From positions 1 through 64,000 of the forward strand of contig CAWGVL010000020.1 in assembly GCA_963825845.1 (NCBI GenBank): a stretch of DNA of 64,000 nt, in the 5' to 3' direction. Shown here piece after piece: positions 54,881 through 62,610 of this stretch. The notes below the pieces were generated by a model. That model made no database searches. It was given only the letters and a program-made list of their open reading frames with translations, and had not been told where the DNA came from. The translations under genes and the position numbers were made by a program. How positions within the stretch are numbered: the stretch's first letter is position 1; the number at the start of each line of letters is the position of its first letter. The DNA comes from DASQDN01 sp963825845. Its GTDB lineage: Bacteria > Acidobacteriota > Terriglobia > Bryobacterales > Bryobacteraceae.

Positions 54881-55537
54881 ATGTCGATTCATCGGGCGGG
54901 ACCTGATCGATCTCGCCTTCGAACGCGTCTGACTCCACAACGCATTCTGCATTCCGTCCGCAATAGGGTTCATCAACACCTTGAAGAGCGTTTGTATTTC
55001 ATGAAGGCTGAGGATGCCTTGCTGTTGCCGAGCCGCGGCATCATGCGCCGGAATCAAATCCAGGATCTCGAGTTAAGCCGTTCCTTCGCAGAAGAAGAGT
55101 TTATGACGCGCGAAGAGGTTCGCAACATGTGGCAGGATCGTATTCGCCAGGGCCAACATGTTTTTACGTTTGTAAAAGACGACCTGCTTATCTGCTACGG
55201 CTGGATGATCGAGCGTCAGACGCATACGTTTGTGTTGAAGGGGCACCGCATCGATCTTCCGCCCGGTTCCGCGAATATATACAACTTTTATACCGATCCC
55301 GAATACCGCCAAAGCGACTACTATCCAAACGCTCTCATCGAGGCTTTTCAGGCAGCGGCCAAACTCCCAGATACATCCCGCATTTACTTTACTGTTCCCG
55401 CCGAGCTTACGATACCGCGATGGTGGGTGGAGCGGCTTGGCTCTATCCATGAAGCCACCTATTTTTACGATCGATTCCTTTGGCGCACGCGTGTATGGAA
55501 ACAGGAGGCGGCTGGTGCTGCAGACGGACAGCTTTGA
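54881..55537 (+). CDS. GNAT-like acyltransferase-fold protein (small)
   Basis: A 218-residue protein. The middle has GNAT features: HVFTFVKDDLLICYGWMIE, then SANIYNFYTDPEYRQSDYYPNALIEAFQAAAK with the acetyl-CoA-binding pattern of strand 4/helix 3, and SRIYFTVPAE. The start at 54881 drops 26 residues of the longest frame; it is supported by a perfect -10 directly upstream. It overlaps the downstream methyltransferase gene by 23 bases (start at 55515). The acceptor is unknown, probably a sugar or lipid intermediate. Confidence 0.7.
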   Translation: MSIHRAGPDRSRLRTRLTPQRILHSVRNRVHQHLEERLYFMKAEDALLLPSRGIMRRNQIQDLELSRSFAEEEFMTREEVRNMWQDRIRQGQHVFTFVKDDLLICYGWMIERQTHTFVLKGHRIDLPPGSANIYNFYTDPEYRQSDYYPNALIEAFQAAAKLPDTSRIYFTVPAELTIPRWWVERLGSIHEATYFYDRFLWRTRVWKQEAAGAADGQL

Positions 55538-56441
55538 CGAGTTTCTACTTGCTCATCCACGATATGCCAAAGCCGTTGAGGATCTTTCCCGCATCCATCT
55601 GCGGCTGGCTCTCGCCTCGACGGTGGTTTATCACGTCCACGGAGAGGCCCTGGGGGCGGTCGCGGATACGATTGTAGGCTATGTAGCGGAACGCTATGGC
55701 CCAGGCGCATTGACAGCGTACGCTGCGCGGGCAGAGTGGCTGGCTGGCTTACAAGAGAAGTTCGAAAGCGATCCAACCCCAAGAACGCTTGGGGATCCGT
55801 CTGCCACGGTCGATCGCGATGACTACAACATCGCGCTTCTGTTATCTATCGTCTTCACGAATCACCGGTTCGAAGTCATGGCGCAGTTCGTCCGGTTTCT
55901 GGAAGCGCTTGCCGCAAACAAGAGTGGCCGGTTCGCTTCGATCGGCACGGGAACGGGATATGAGTTATATCTCACCGGTAAAATCCTGCCGCATTGGGCG
56001 GTGGAAAGCTACGATATCGATCCTACGGTTCAAACCGAGGCGCGACGCTTCCTGCAGTACACCGGTTCCGATCTGAACCCGCGCTTTGAAGGATATTTTC
56101 CTCTCGACGAAGTCGATCCTGCACGTCTGGGGCGTTACGAAGCCCTCGCGTTTTGTGAGGTTCTGGAGCATCTGCCAGACCCTGCGCAAGCGCTTCGCGT
56201 AAGCCGTGAGTATCTCAGCCCGGGCGGCCGTATATTTCTAACAATGGCCGTGAACATCGCGCAGGAAGACCATATCTTTCTTTACCGTAGCATCACCGAA
56301 TGCCGTGAGCAGATAAAAGACAGCGACTTACGGATCGAATGGGAATGGATCTCGCCGCAGACTTCGCTGCCGCCGCCGGAGAATCGCGAGCACGGTTTTC
56401 ATAAAGGCAACTACATAGCCGTGGTCACGGCGGCGGCCTGA
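55515..56441 (+). CDS. SAM-dependent methyltransferase
   Basis: A 308-residue protein. Motif I is GRFASIGTGTGYELYLTGKIL at about residue 138, then YDIDPTVQTEARR, and the later block CEVLEHLPDPAQALRVSREYLSPGGRIFLTMAV is a good methyltransferase signature. The GTG at 55515 is chosen because GGAGG is 6 nt upstream (55504-55508); an upstream TTG at 55437 would overlap the previous gene by over 100 bases. It overlaps the previous gene by 23 bases, which suggests translational coupling. Substrate unknown. Confidence 0.82.
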   Translation: MLQTDSFDEFLLAHPRYAKAVEDLSRIHLRLALASTVVYHVHGEALGAVADTIVGYVAERYGPGALTAYAARAEWLAGLQEKFESDPTPRTLGDPSATVDRDDYNIALLLSIVFTNHRFEVMAQFVRFLEALAANKSGRFASIGTGTGYELYLTGKILPHWAVESYDIDPTVQTEARRFLQYTGSDLNPRFEGYFPLDEVDPARLGRYEALAFCEVLEHLPDPAQALRVSREYLSPGGRIFLTMAVNIAQEDHIFLYRSITECREQIKDSDLRIEWEWISPQTSLPPPENREHGFHKGNYIAVVTAAA

Positions 56442-56449
56442 GGCCGTTA

Positions 56450-57325
56450 TTACTTTCTCGTGCGGAGCCGCTGCAGGGAAGCGGTGGCGACATCCAGCAG
56501 AGCACGCTTGAGGGGACGGCATTGTCGCACGCCACCTACGGAATACACGGGTGATCCCCCAAACGACTCCTTGAAGCGGCTGATAGTCATCATTTTCTGG
56601 TTCAGAAACTCTTTCGTTCCCAGTTCGAAGTATTTCCTGCCTGCCCGGGCGGACGTAAGGATCGCCTCCCACATGGCGCGATGACTAGCCCCCGGAGCGT
56701 GTTCGGCGAGGCGGTTCCAGCCAATCCAGTAGTACGAAGAGGCGGCCGAATCTATGGTCAGGATCATGGTTACGATTTCCCCGCCATGAATCGCCGCAAA
56801 CGGAGTGCTCAGTCCGTTGGCGATGAACTCGTCCCAGATAACTTCCAGTTCCCGGCGGGAATGCGCCAGCGGACCGAGCGTGATCTGGTTCAGATCATCG
56901 CAGCTAAGCCATTCCGATCGATTGGAAATCCGACGAATCTCTACACCTGCTTTTTCAGCCCGCTGGATGTTGCGACGGCAGTTTTCGTTCAGCCGTTTCC
57001 GTAGCTGTTCCTCAGGCTGCGTGACATCGAGAAGAAAGCCTACCGTATTGGTTTCAGTGAAGCCGAAGTCGCGCAATGGAAGATAGCCGAGCCGTGCAAG
57101 GGCCGGTTCACCGCCGATTACCGTAGGCCAGGATACTCGGATTTCGTCCGCTCCCACCTTTTTGCCAATGCCGACGGCATGATTGGCGATATCAGCCAGC
57201 AGCGTCTTGCGTTGTTTTTGCGAACTGGAAACCGCGAAAAGCGGACCGGCTGGAAACATCCCGGATACGAGTGACCTGATTGGAATGTACCGAAGCTCCT
57301 TAGAATCGACGACGAACATCGGCAT
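56450..57325 (-). CDS. FemAB-type GNAT transferase, probably frameshifted at its 5' end
   Basis: A 291-residue frame with FemAB/GNAT features: the central block LRKRLNENCRRNIQRAEKAGVEIRRI and the later ASSYYWIGWNRLAEHAPGASHRAMWEAILTSARAGRKYFELGT. The frame is open upstream as far as the TGA of the ACP gene (57545-57547), and translates as a typical family N-terminus (DISREEWDGFVSGNPEAGF at about 57.48-57.43 kb), yet there is no in-frame ATG, GTG or TTG before 57325. A GTG overlaps the ACP stop (GTGA, 57548-57546) in another frame and meets a stop after 12 codons. The real gene likely begins there with one frameshift between about 57546 and 57512. Either a sequence error or real inactivation. 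Confidence 0.75.
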   Translation of the reverse strand: MPMFVVDSKELRYIPIRSLVSGMFPAGPLFAVSSSQKQRKTLLADIANHAVGIGKKVGADEIRVSWPTVIGGEPALARLGYLPLRDFGFTETNTVGFLLDVTQPEEQLRKRLNENCRRNIQRAEKAGVEIRRISNRSEWLSCDDLNQITLGPLAHSRRELEVIWDEFIANGLSTPFAAIHGGEIVTMILTIDSAASSYYWIGWNRLAEHAPGASHRAMWEAILTSARAGRKYFELGTKEFLNQKMMTISRFKESFGGSPVYSVGGVRQCRPLKRALLDVATASLQRLRTRK

Positions 57326-57544
57326 CAGCGCCAGGATGTGTCCGTCAGAGGTGCGAACGACGAATGACTCATTCCGTGCGCCTCGTGATTCGGCAAGCGC
57401 AAAATTTGCCGATGTGTGTCCGAAACCTGCTTCGGGATTACCGGATACAAACCCGTCCCATTCTTCGCGCGAGATATCTTTGTAAGGTTCGACCGTCCAT
57501 AATGGGCCTTTATCTTCGGACTGGCCCGCTGCCTGGCGTTTTCG

Positions 57545-57802
57545 TCACTGAGCAGTGGTCCGGCCGGTGGCGAGCTTGTCACCCAGAACCCGGCGGATTG
57601 CCCCGACACTCGTCATACCCATCAGATCGCGGATGCCGAACTTTAAACCGAACTCGGCTTCCATCGTGTTAATCAGGTTTACGTGGGCTATGCTGTCCCA
57701 TCCGGCAATGTCCTGAAAGGTCATGTCATCTTTCAGCTCAATCGAATCGTCGCCGAAAAATTCGCGAAATAATGTCTGCAGCCGCTGGTCTGTGGGGTTC
57801 AT
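57545..57802 (-). CDS. Acyl carrier protein (FkbH partner)
   Basis: An 85-residue ACP. The phosphopantetheine serine is in DIAGWDSIAHVNLINTMEAEFG. The length and charge pattern are normal for a stand-alone ACP. It lies 27 bases downstream of the FkbH-like gene on the same strand, and its stop abuts the FemAB-type gene. FkbH-family enzymes load a glyceryl group from 1,3-bisphosphoglycerate onto an ACP, so this is the likely carrier. It differs from the ACP at 36.4 kb in having the normal WDSI core rather than LDSA. Confidence 0.9.
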   Translation of the reverse strand: MNPTDQRLQTLFREFFGDDSIELKDDMTFQDIAGWDSIAHVNLINTMEAEFGLKFGIRDLMGMTSVGAIRRVLGDKLATGRTTAQ

Positions 57803-57829
57803 TATCTATGCCATTTTCGCACGCGAGGC

Positions 57830-60049
57830 TTACTTCGCCGCTGCCGTATCTGTCACTTCGCACCATGTTGCGAGCTCATCTTCGGTGGGAACCGTGATTC
57901 TGTAAACCCTTCCGCCGTCTTCACGGTCTTCGACCCGTTCGAAGCCAAAACGGTCGAAAACGTCGGCTACCTGCCCATTTTTTGCCGTTGGCAGATACTC
58001 TCCAGTAACAGCTGTAGCGCCGGTATGCCTGGCGTGGCGCATGACGGAGGCGAGCATAAGATTTTCGATACGCCGGCCCAGCACGCGGCAACTCATCAGC
58101 CAGTTATGGATCCGCAAGGATTCACCCTCACGAACTGCGACGATAATACCCGTGATCCCGCTGTCACCGAAACGGTCTTGCAGCCGCATGAACTGGGTGT
58201 AGCAAGCCGCATCTTGCATCCATGCCGTTACCTCAGCCGCCGACGTTCGTCGCGTGGTCAGGTTGAACTGGTTGGTTTTGTTGATTAGCTGAACGATTCG
58301 CGGGAGATTCGCCTCGTCAAAAGGCCGAAGCTCCACCTTCATCCGAAGACTCGCCAGATAATCATCTAAATTCGTGTTGGCTGCCGCAAATTCTGTCCGC
58401 TGTGCGTTCTCGCGATAACTCTCTGCCCGCCGCCGGTCATCGTCGGTCAACGATAGCGATTCGAACAAGTATGTCGCGTGCAGTACCGCAGGGTACCGGG
58501 CCGGATCGTCAGGTAATTCCGGCACTTCCACTTCCGGCAGTTCTTTGCGGACGAGGTTCCGCTCGACCGGATTATCGTCCAGAAATACCAGGCTGTCGAT
58601 ACCGATATTGAGAGCGCTCGCGATCCGCCGCAAATTGTCCGGCTTGGGCTCCCAATTCGCTAGAAATACTGCAAAATCTTCTTCCTTGAGTATCGTTTCT
58701 GGATGCTGCCGAAATACTGATCTTGCGTCCTCTTCGTTGTTTTTAGAGCACACGGCGAGCGGAATTCCGCGCCGTTTCAGCCCAAGCAGATATTTGTGAA
58801 ATGCCGTGTACGCTTCGCCCTCGGCGTCGCCGCCCAGCCGTATGCCATTCAGCCCGTCTTCGCCGATGATCCCGCCCCAGAGTGTCCCGTCAAGGTCTAG
58901 TACGGCGCACTTCGAGGTCAGTCCGCACAAGGCTCGTACCAAAGCGGCGAGATTCCGGGCTAGCATCGGCGCGGCATCGGGTGAGGGGTACTGCTTGGCC
59001 GCGATCCACATGGCGGGATCGCTCCAGGTGCGTTTGCCAATGGTCGCGGCAAGCTGCTCGACGTCGAGAATCGACGCGCCTGTGTTTTGCGCCGCATCCC
59101 ACAATTCCAGATTTAAACGCTGCAGGATTCGAGTCCGTCCTCCCGCAGCCGCCGCGCTAAGACGGCCGAAAGAGTCTACTTCCGGCACCTCGAAATTCAT
59201 CTGGATAACAGCCGCTCCGAATCGCTGTTGACACGCCCGCCAGAGTGTCTCGATCTGATCCATGATTGCCCGGACCGTCTCGGCCGGTTGACCTGTTTCA
59301 TCGGGCAATCCGAGCGAGCGCCAATTCGTGGCCAGCACGACCACCTCAGGCCGGAACTCCGTGAGCGGCGATGCCGGATCCAGAATCTCTTGCTGATACT
59401 GGTCGTACCCTCCCGCTCGCACCTCACAGCCGATACCGTAACCGAACAGTGTTGGGCGGAGCAACCCAGTCCAAAAATCGAGGACTCCGCTCCCGAGAAC
59501 CGCAATACGGCGGGTTGTCTTCAGCGGCGGAGCGGCGGTTTGCCGCGCCTGCTCTAGCAGTTTGTCTAAGGCAATCAAAGTCTGCCGCGTGGCCGCCGAT
59601 TGCGCCGCATGCCGTAACGGAAGCCACGCCTCCGATACGCGTCCGGAACGGATGCAGTTCCTAGCCAGCGCCTCGAGTCGCAGCGCCCGCTCCTCACCCC
59701 AACTGACGTCGTTCATCGCGTCGAGCACCTCGGCCGCGAGGGCGCTTTCGCCTGTCGATTCGAGCATCACGGCCGCGTACCACTGAGCGGCCGGGGTATC
59801 AATCGCGCGAAAACTTGCGGCGCGCGCGGCTGGATCGACTCCGCGCGCGGCGTTCTTGGCGTGCCGACCCAGCGCCTGCATCGTCTTCGTGTTCAGGCGG
59901 TTACCATATATCGTCAAGATGTCCTGAAGTAGGGGATCCGCCGTTTCAGGATTCATTTCCCGATTAGCAAGACTCAGCGCTCCTCGGATTGGATCATCGA
60001 GGTCGGCCAGGAAAGCGGGCGTATGTGCAACAGGTGCCGTGGAAGTCAT
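57830..60049 (-). CDS. FkbH-like glyceryl-ACP synthase (HAD-IIIC + GNAT-like)
   Basis: A 739-residue protein. Residues 1-180 are a helical N-domain, 180-380 a Rossmann/SGNH-like segment (RIAVLGSGVLDFW), about 380-560 the HAD-like domain with nucleophile Asp in CAVLDLDGTLWGGIIGEDG and VFLDDNPVERNLVRKELPEVEV, and about 580-739 a GNAT-like C-domain (GESLRIHNWLMSCRVLGRRIENLML). This is the FkbH layout: 1,3-bisphosphoglycerate to glyceryl-S-ACP, used in polyketide starter units and tetronates. The start at 60049 drops 7 residues of the longest frame. It diverges from the AlgD-like gene across 74 bases. Confidence 0.9.
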   Translation of the reverse strand: MTSTAPVAHTPAFLADLDDPIRGALSLANREMNPETADPLLQDILTIYGNRLNTKTMQALGRHAKNAARGVDPAARAASFRAIDTPAAQWYAAVMLESTGESALAAEVLDAMNDVSWGEERALRLEALARNCIRSGRVSEAWLPLRHAAQSAATRQTLIALDKLLEQARQTAAPPLKTTRRIAVLGSGVLDFWTGLLRPTLFGYGIGCEVRAGGYDQYQQEILDPASPLTEFRPEVVVLATNWRSLGLPDETGQPAETVRAIMDQIETLWRACQQRFGAAVIQMNFEVPEVDSFGRLSAAAAGGRTRILQRLNLELWDAAQNTGASILDVEQLAATIGKRTWSDPAMWIAAKQYPSPDAAPMLARNLAALVRALCGLTSKCAVLDLDGTLWGGIIGEDGLNGIRLGGDAEGEAYTAFHKYLLGLKRRGIPLAVCSKNNEEDARSVFRQHPETILKEEDFAVFLANWEPKPDNLRRIASALNIGIDSLVFLDDNPVERNLVRKELPEVEVPELPDDPARYPAVLHATYLFESLSLTDDDRRRAESYRENAQRTEFAAANTNLDDYLASLRMKVELRPFDEANLPRIVQLINKTNQFNLTTRRTSAAEVTAWMQDAACYTQFMRLQDRFGDSGITGIIVAVREGESLRIHNWLMSCRVLGRRIENLMLASVMRHARHTGATAVTGEYLPTAKNGQVADVFDRFGFERVEDREDGGRVYRITVPTEDELATWCEVTDTAAAK

Positions 60050-60110
60050 GGACTGGGCCTGCCATCGCATGATAACAACGGCCTGCCGGGATGCTGTCAG
60101 TCATGCCCCT

Positions 60111-60116
60111 TATACT
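60111..60116 (+). promoter_or_regulatory. -10 element (TATACT) 7 nt before the start codon
   Basis: Placed so that transcription of the AlgD-like gene would begin at its ATG (60124). No -35 is clear at the usual spacing. Confidence 0.45.
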
Positions 60117-60123
60117 GAATCAG

Positions 60124-61431
60124 ATGAAGGTTACGACCGGAGGCCAAGGCTCGCATGTTGCGGTGTTTGGATTGGGTTATGTCGGCTGCGTCACCGCAGC
60201 CTGTTTCGCCGACATCGGCCACTGGGTTACGGGTGTCGATAAAGATTCGTACAAGGTTGAAAAAGTGCGCGGCGGCGAAGCGCCATTTTTTGAGCTCGGT
60301 CTTCCCGAATCCGTCCGCAAGGCAGTCGATTCGGGACGCCTTACCGCCACTACCTCCACTAATGATGCGCTCCGCGATGCTGATATCGCTTTGCTTTGCG
60401 TCGGTACTCCTTCGGAACGTAATGGAAACCTAGGCCTAGACCAGCTCCGCCGAGTTGTCGAAGAAATTCGCGAGTTTTTAACCGAAAATGCAAAGCCGTT
60501 AATCGTTGCCGTTCGCAGTACCGTTTTTCCGGGTACGTGTGAGGAAGTCGTTGAATCTGCACTAAAGGACTTCAAAGACGTTTCGGTGGTTTCGAACCCG
60601 GAGTTTCTTCGCGAAGGCACGGCGATGCGTGACTTTATCGAGCCCGCGCTTATCGTTGTGGGTGGCTCGAATCCCGCGGCCGTCAAGCGCGTGGGTGACC
60701 TTTATGCGCCACTTCATATCGAGCCATGTCTCGTATCTCTGCGCACCGCGGAGATGATCAAATACGCCTGCAATGCATTCCACGCCGTCAAAGTCTGTTT
60801 TGGGAATGAAATCGGCGCGTTGAGCGAGAAACTCGGTGTGGACGGTCAGGAAGTAATGCGGACGTTCTGCCGCGATACGCGCCTTAATATCTCACCGGCG
60901 TATCTGCGCCCCGGTTTCGCTTTTGGCGGGTCCTGCCTTCCTAAAGATCTCCGCGCGCTCGTTTACCGCGCCAATCGCATGGATGTCAATCTACCGCTGC
61001 TTTCGTCCGCTCTGCCGAGCAACGAGGCGCATCTGGAACGCGCGATTCAGACGGTGCTAGATGCGAATGCGCAACGTATTGGCGTAATAGGACTTACATT
61101 TAAAGAAGATACCGACGATCTGCGAGAAAGCCCTGTTGTGAGCATGTTGGAGTACCTCATCGGCAAGGGCCGGGATTTGCGTATCTATGATGCCCATGTC
61201 AGTCTTGACAGCATTTACGGAACGAACCGAAATTTTCTGTTGAATGCTATTCCGCACATCAGCCGGCTTCTGCAGGAAAATCTTCAGGCTGTCCTCGAAT
61301 GGGCCGATTGCTTGGTAATCACGCAAAAACCATCGGTTGAAGCCACCCGTGCCATTGCTGCGAGCGGTTTGCCGATCATTGATGTGGCGGGAGTATGGGC
61401 GGCTGCCCGAGCAGCGTCTTCAGAGAAGTGA
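60124..61431 (+). CDS. AlgD-like nucleotide-sugar 6-dehydrogenase
   Basis: A 435-residue dehydrogenase. The Rossmann motif is VAVFGLGYVGCVTAACFADIGH and the active-site cysteine is in LRPGFAFGGSCLPKDLRALVYRA, the AlgD (GDP-mannose 6-dehydrogenase) style. The other dehydrogenase in the window has GGHCIPIDP, so the two act on different sugars. The likely product is GDP-mannuronate, though UDP-glucose is possible; the RDTRLNISPAYLRPGFAFGG segment favours AlgD. The start at 60124 follows a TATACT. The 3' end is followed after 10 bases by the convergent glycosyltransferase. Confidence 0.88.
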   Translation: MKVTTGGQGSHVAVFGLGYVGCVTAACFADIGHWVTGVDKDSYKVEKVRGGEAPFFELGLPESVRKAVDSGRLTATTSTNDALRDADIALLCVGTPSERNGNLGLDQLRRVVEEIREFLTENAKPLIVAVRSTVFPGTCEEVVESALKDFKDVSVVSNPEFLREGTAMRDFIEPALIVVGGSNPAAVKRVGDLYAPLHIEPCLVSLRTAEMIKYACNAFHAVKVCFGNEIGALSEKLGVDGQEVMRTFCRDTRLNISPAYLRPGFAFGGSCLPKDLRALVYRANRMDVNLPLLSSALPSNEAHLERAIQTVLDANAQRIGVIGLTFKEDTDDLRESPVVSMLEYLIGKGRDLRIYDAHVSLDSIYGTNRNFLLNAIPHISRLLQENLQAVLEWADCLVITQKPSVEATRAIAASGLPIIDVAGVWAAARAASSEK

Positions 61432-61441
61432 GATTAACAAC

Positions 61442-62578
61442 TTAAGCGGATTGTGTGCGTACGGCTTGTCCGAGATACTCACGATAGATTTCTTCTATTC
61501 GATTCACTGCGGTATCGACAGTCAGTTTCGTGCGGATGAAGTGAGTCGCGGCCGCTGCGTATTTTTGGCGAGCGGTGGGGTCATCCGCCAACCGGACCAA
61601 TTGTTTTGCGAGTCCTTCCGAGTCGCCGGCCTCGAACAATAGACCGGTTTCGTCGTCACGGACTAACTCAGGATTGCCGCCAACACGTGAGGCGATGACT
61701 GGGGTTCCGCAAGCCATGGCTTCCATCAACGCATTCGAAAATGCCTCCGATAACGAAGGAAGGACGAATATATCCATGCGGTTGAGCCACAGCGCTACGT
61801 CACGGGTATTGGGCTGAAAGATGATACGTTCCGCTACGCCCATTTGATGCCCTAGACGCTCGAGGTGATCGCGGAGTGCGCCGCTACCCACGATCAAGAG
61901 CTTCAACCGCGGCCGCTGTTCGGCAGCGATTGCAAACCCTTTTAGAAGTACATCCAGTCCTTTTTCCGGCCGTAGCACACAAACTGTACCTATAATTAGC
62001 CCGTCCCGGAGATTTTCGGGTCGAATGTGATCGCGCGTGGGGAAAAACGTATCGGTGTTCAGGCCGTTATAACACAACCGAATCCGTTCCGGATGGATTC
62101 CCTCGTCTCTGATGAGATGTGTTCGCACCGCTTCGCAGTTAACGACCACGCCGTTGGCGATGCGATCCATCACTCGCAACGCCATATGTTCCCGCTTGGC
62201 CAGAAGTGTCCGGAACGAACGTTGACTTATTAGTACAACCCGGCGGGCAAAAAGCTTGGCGGCTAAGGCGCCAAAGATGTTCGTCGGAGCATCGAAGCTG
62301 TGTATTACATCGATTCGATGGCGCAGCACATATCGCCCAAACGAAAAAAGTCCGCGCAATATGCAGACAGGCGATTGGAACGATTTTACTGGTAAACGTA
62401 CAATTCGAACTCCGGCTTCGCGCAATTCATTGGCGCGAAGACCGGAGTCATGAAAACACGCGACGTGTACGTCCCAACCTCGGCGATGCAATGCTTTAGC
62501 CATCTCCGCCAACTGCCGCTCCGTCCCGCCCGATTCAAGCGAACGGACCAACAGCAAAAGACCCTGGCGTAGAGGCAT
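61442..62578 (-). CDS. Family 4 glycosyltransferase
   Basis: A 378-residue GT-B enzyme. The N-domain starts LLLLVRSLESGGTERQLAEMAKAL (the GGTER motif) and has HSFDAPTNIFGALAAKLFARRVVLISQRS. The C-domain has GTVCVLRPEKGLDVLLKGFAIA, RLKLLIVGSGALRDHL and PSLSEAFSNALMEAMACGTPVIASRVGGNPELVRDDETGLLFE, the E-x7-E signature. It is the second GT4 gene in the window. Upstream of the ATG is TATATT, a possible -10. Donor sugar unknown. Confidence 0.92.
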   Translation of the reverse strand: MPLRQGLLLLVRSLESGGTERQLAEMAKALHRRGWDVHVACFHDSGLRANELREAGVRIVRLPVKSFQSPVCILRGLFSFGRYVLRHRIDVIHSFDAPTNIFGALAAKLFARRVVLISQRSFRTLLAKREHMALRVMDRIANGVVVNCEAVRTHLIRDEGIHPERIRLCYNGLNTDTFFPTRDHIRPENLRDGLIIGTVCVLRPEKGLDVLLKGFAIAAEQRPRLKLLIVGSGALRDHLERLGHQMGVAERIIFQPNTRDVALWLNRMDIFVLPSLSEAFSNALMEAMACGTPVIASRVGGNPELVRDDETGLLFEAGDSEGLAKQLVRLADDPTARQKYAAAATHFIRTKLTVDTAVNRIEEIYREYLGQAVRTQSA

Positions 62579-62610
62579 TACGTTTAAATATACAGCCTCG
62601 ATATTGTAGT

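Noticed and set aside
57325..57609. 94-residue open frame between the ACP and FemAB-type gene
   Set aside because: It overlaps the better-supported upstream extension of the FemAB-type gene and has no family pattern.
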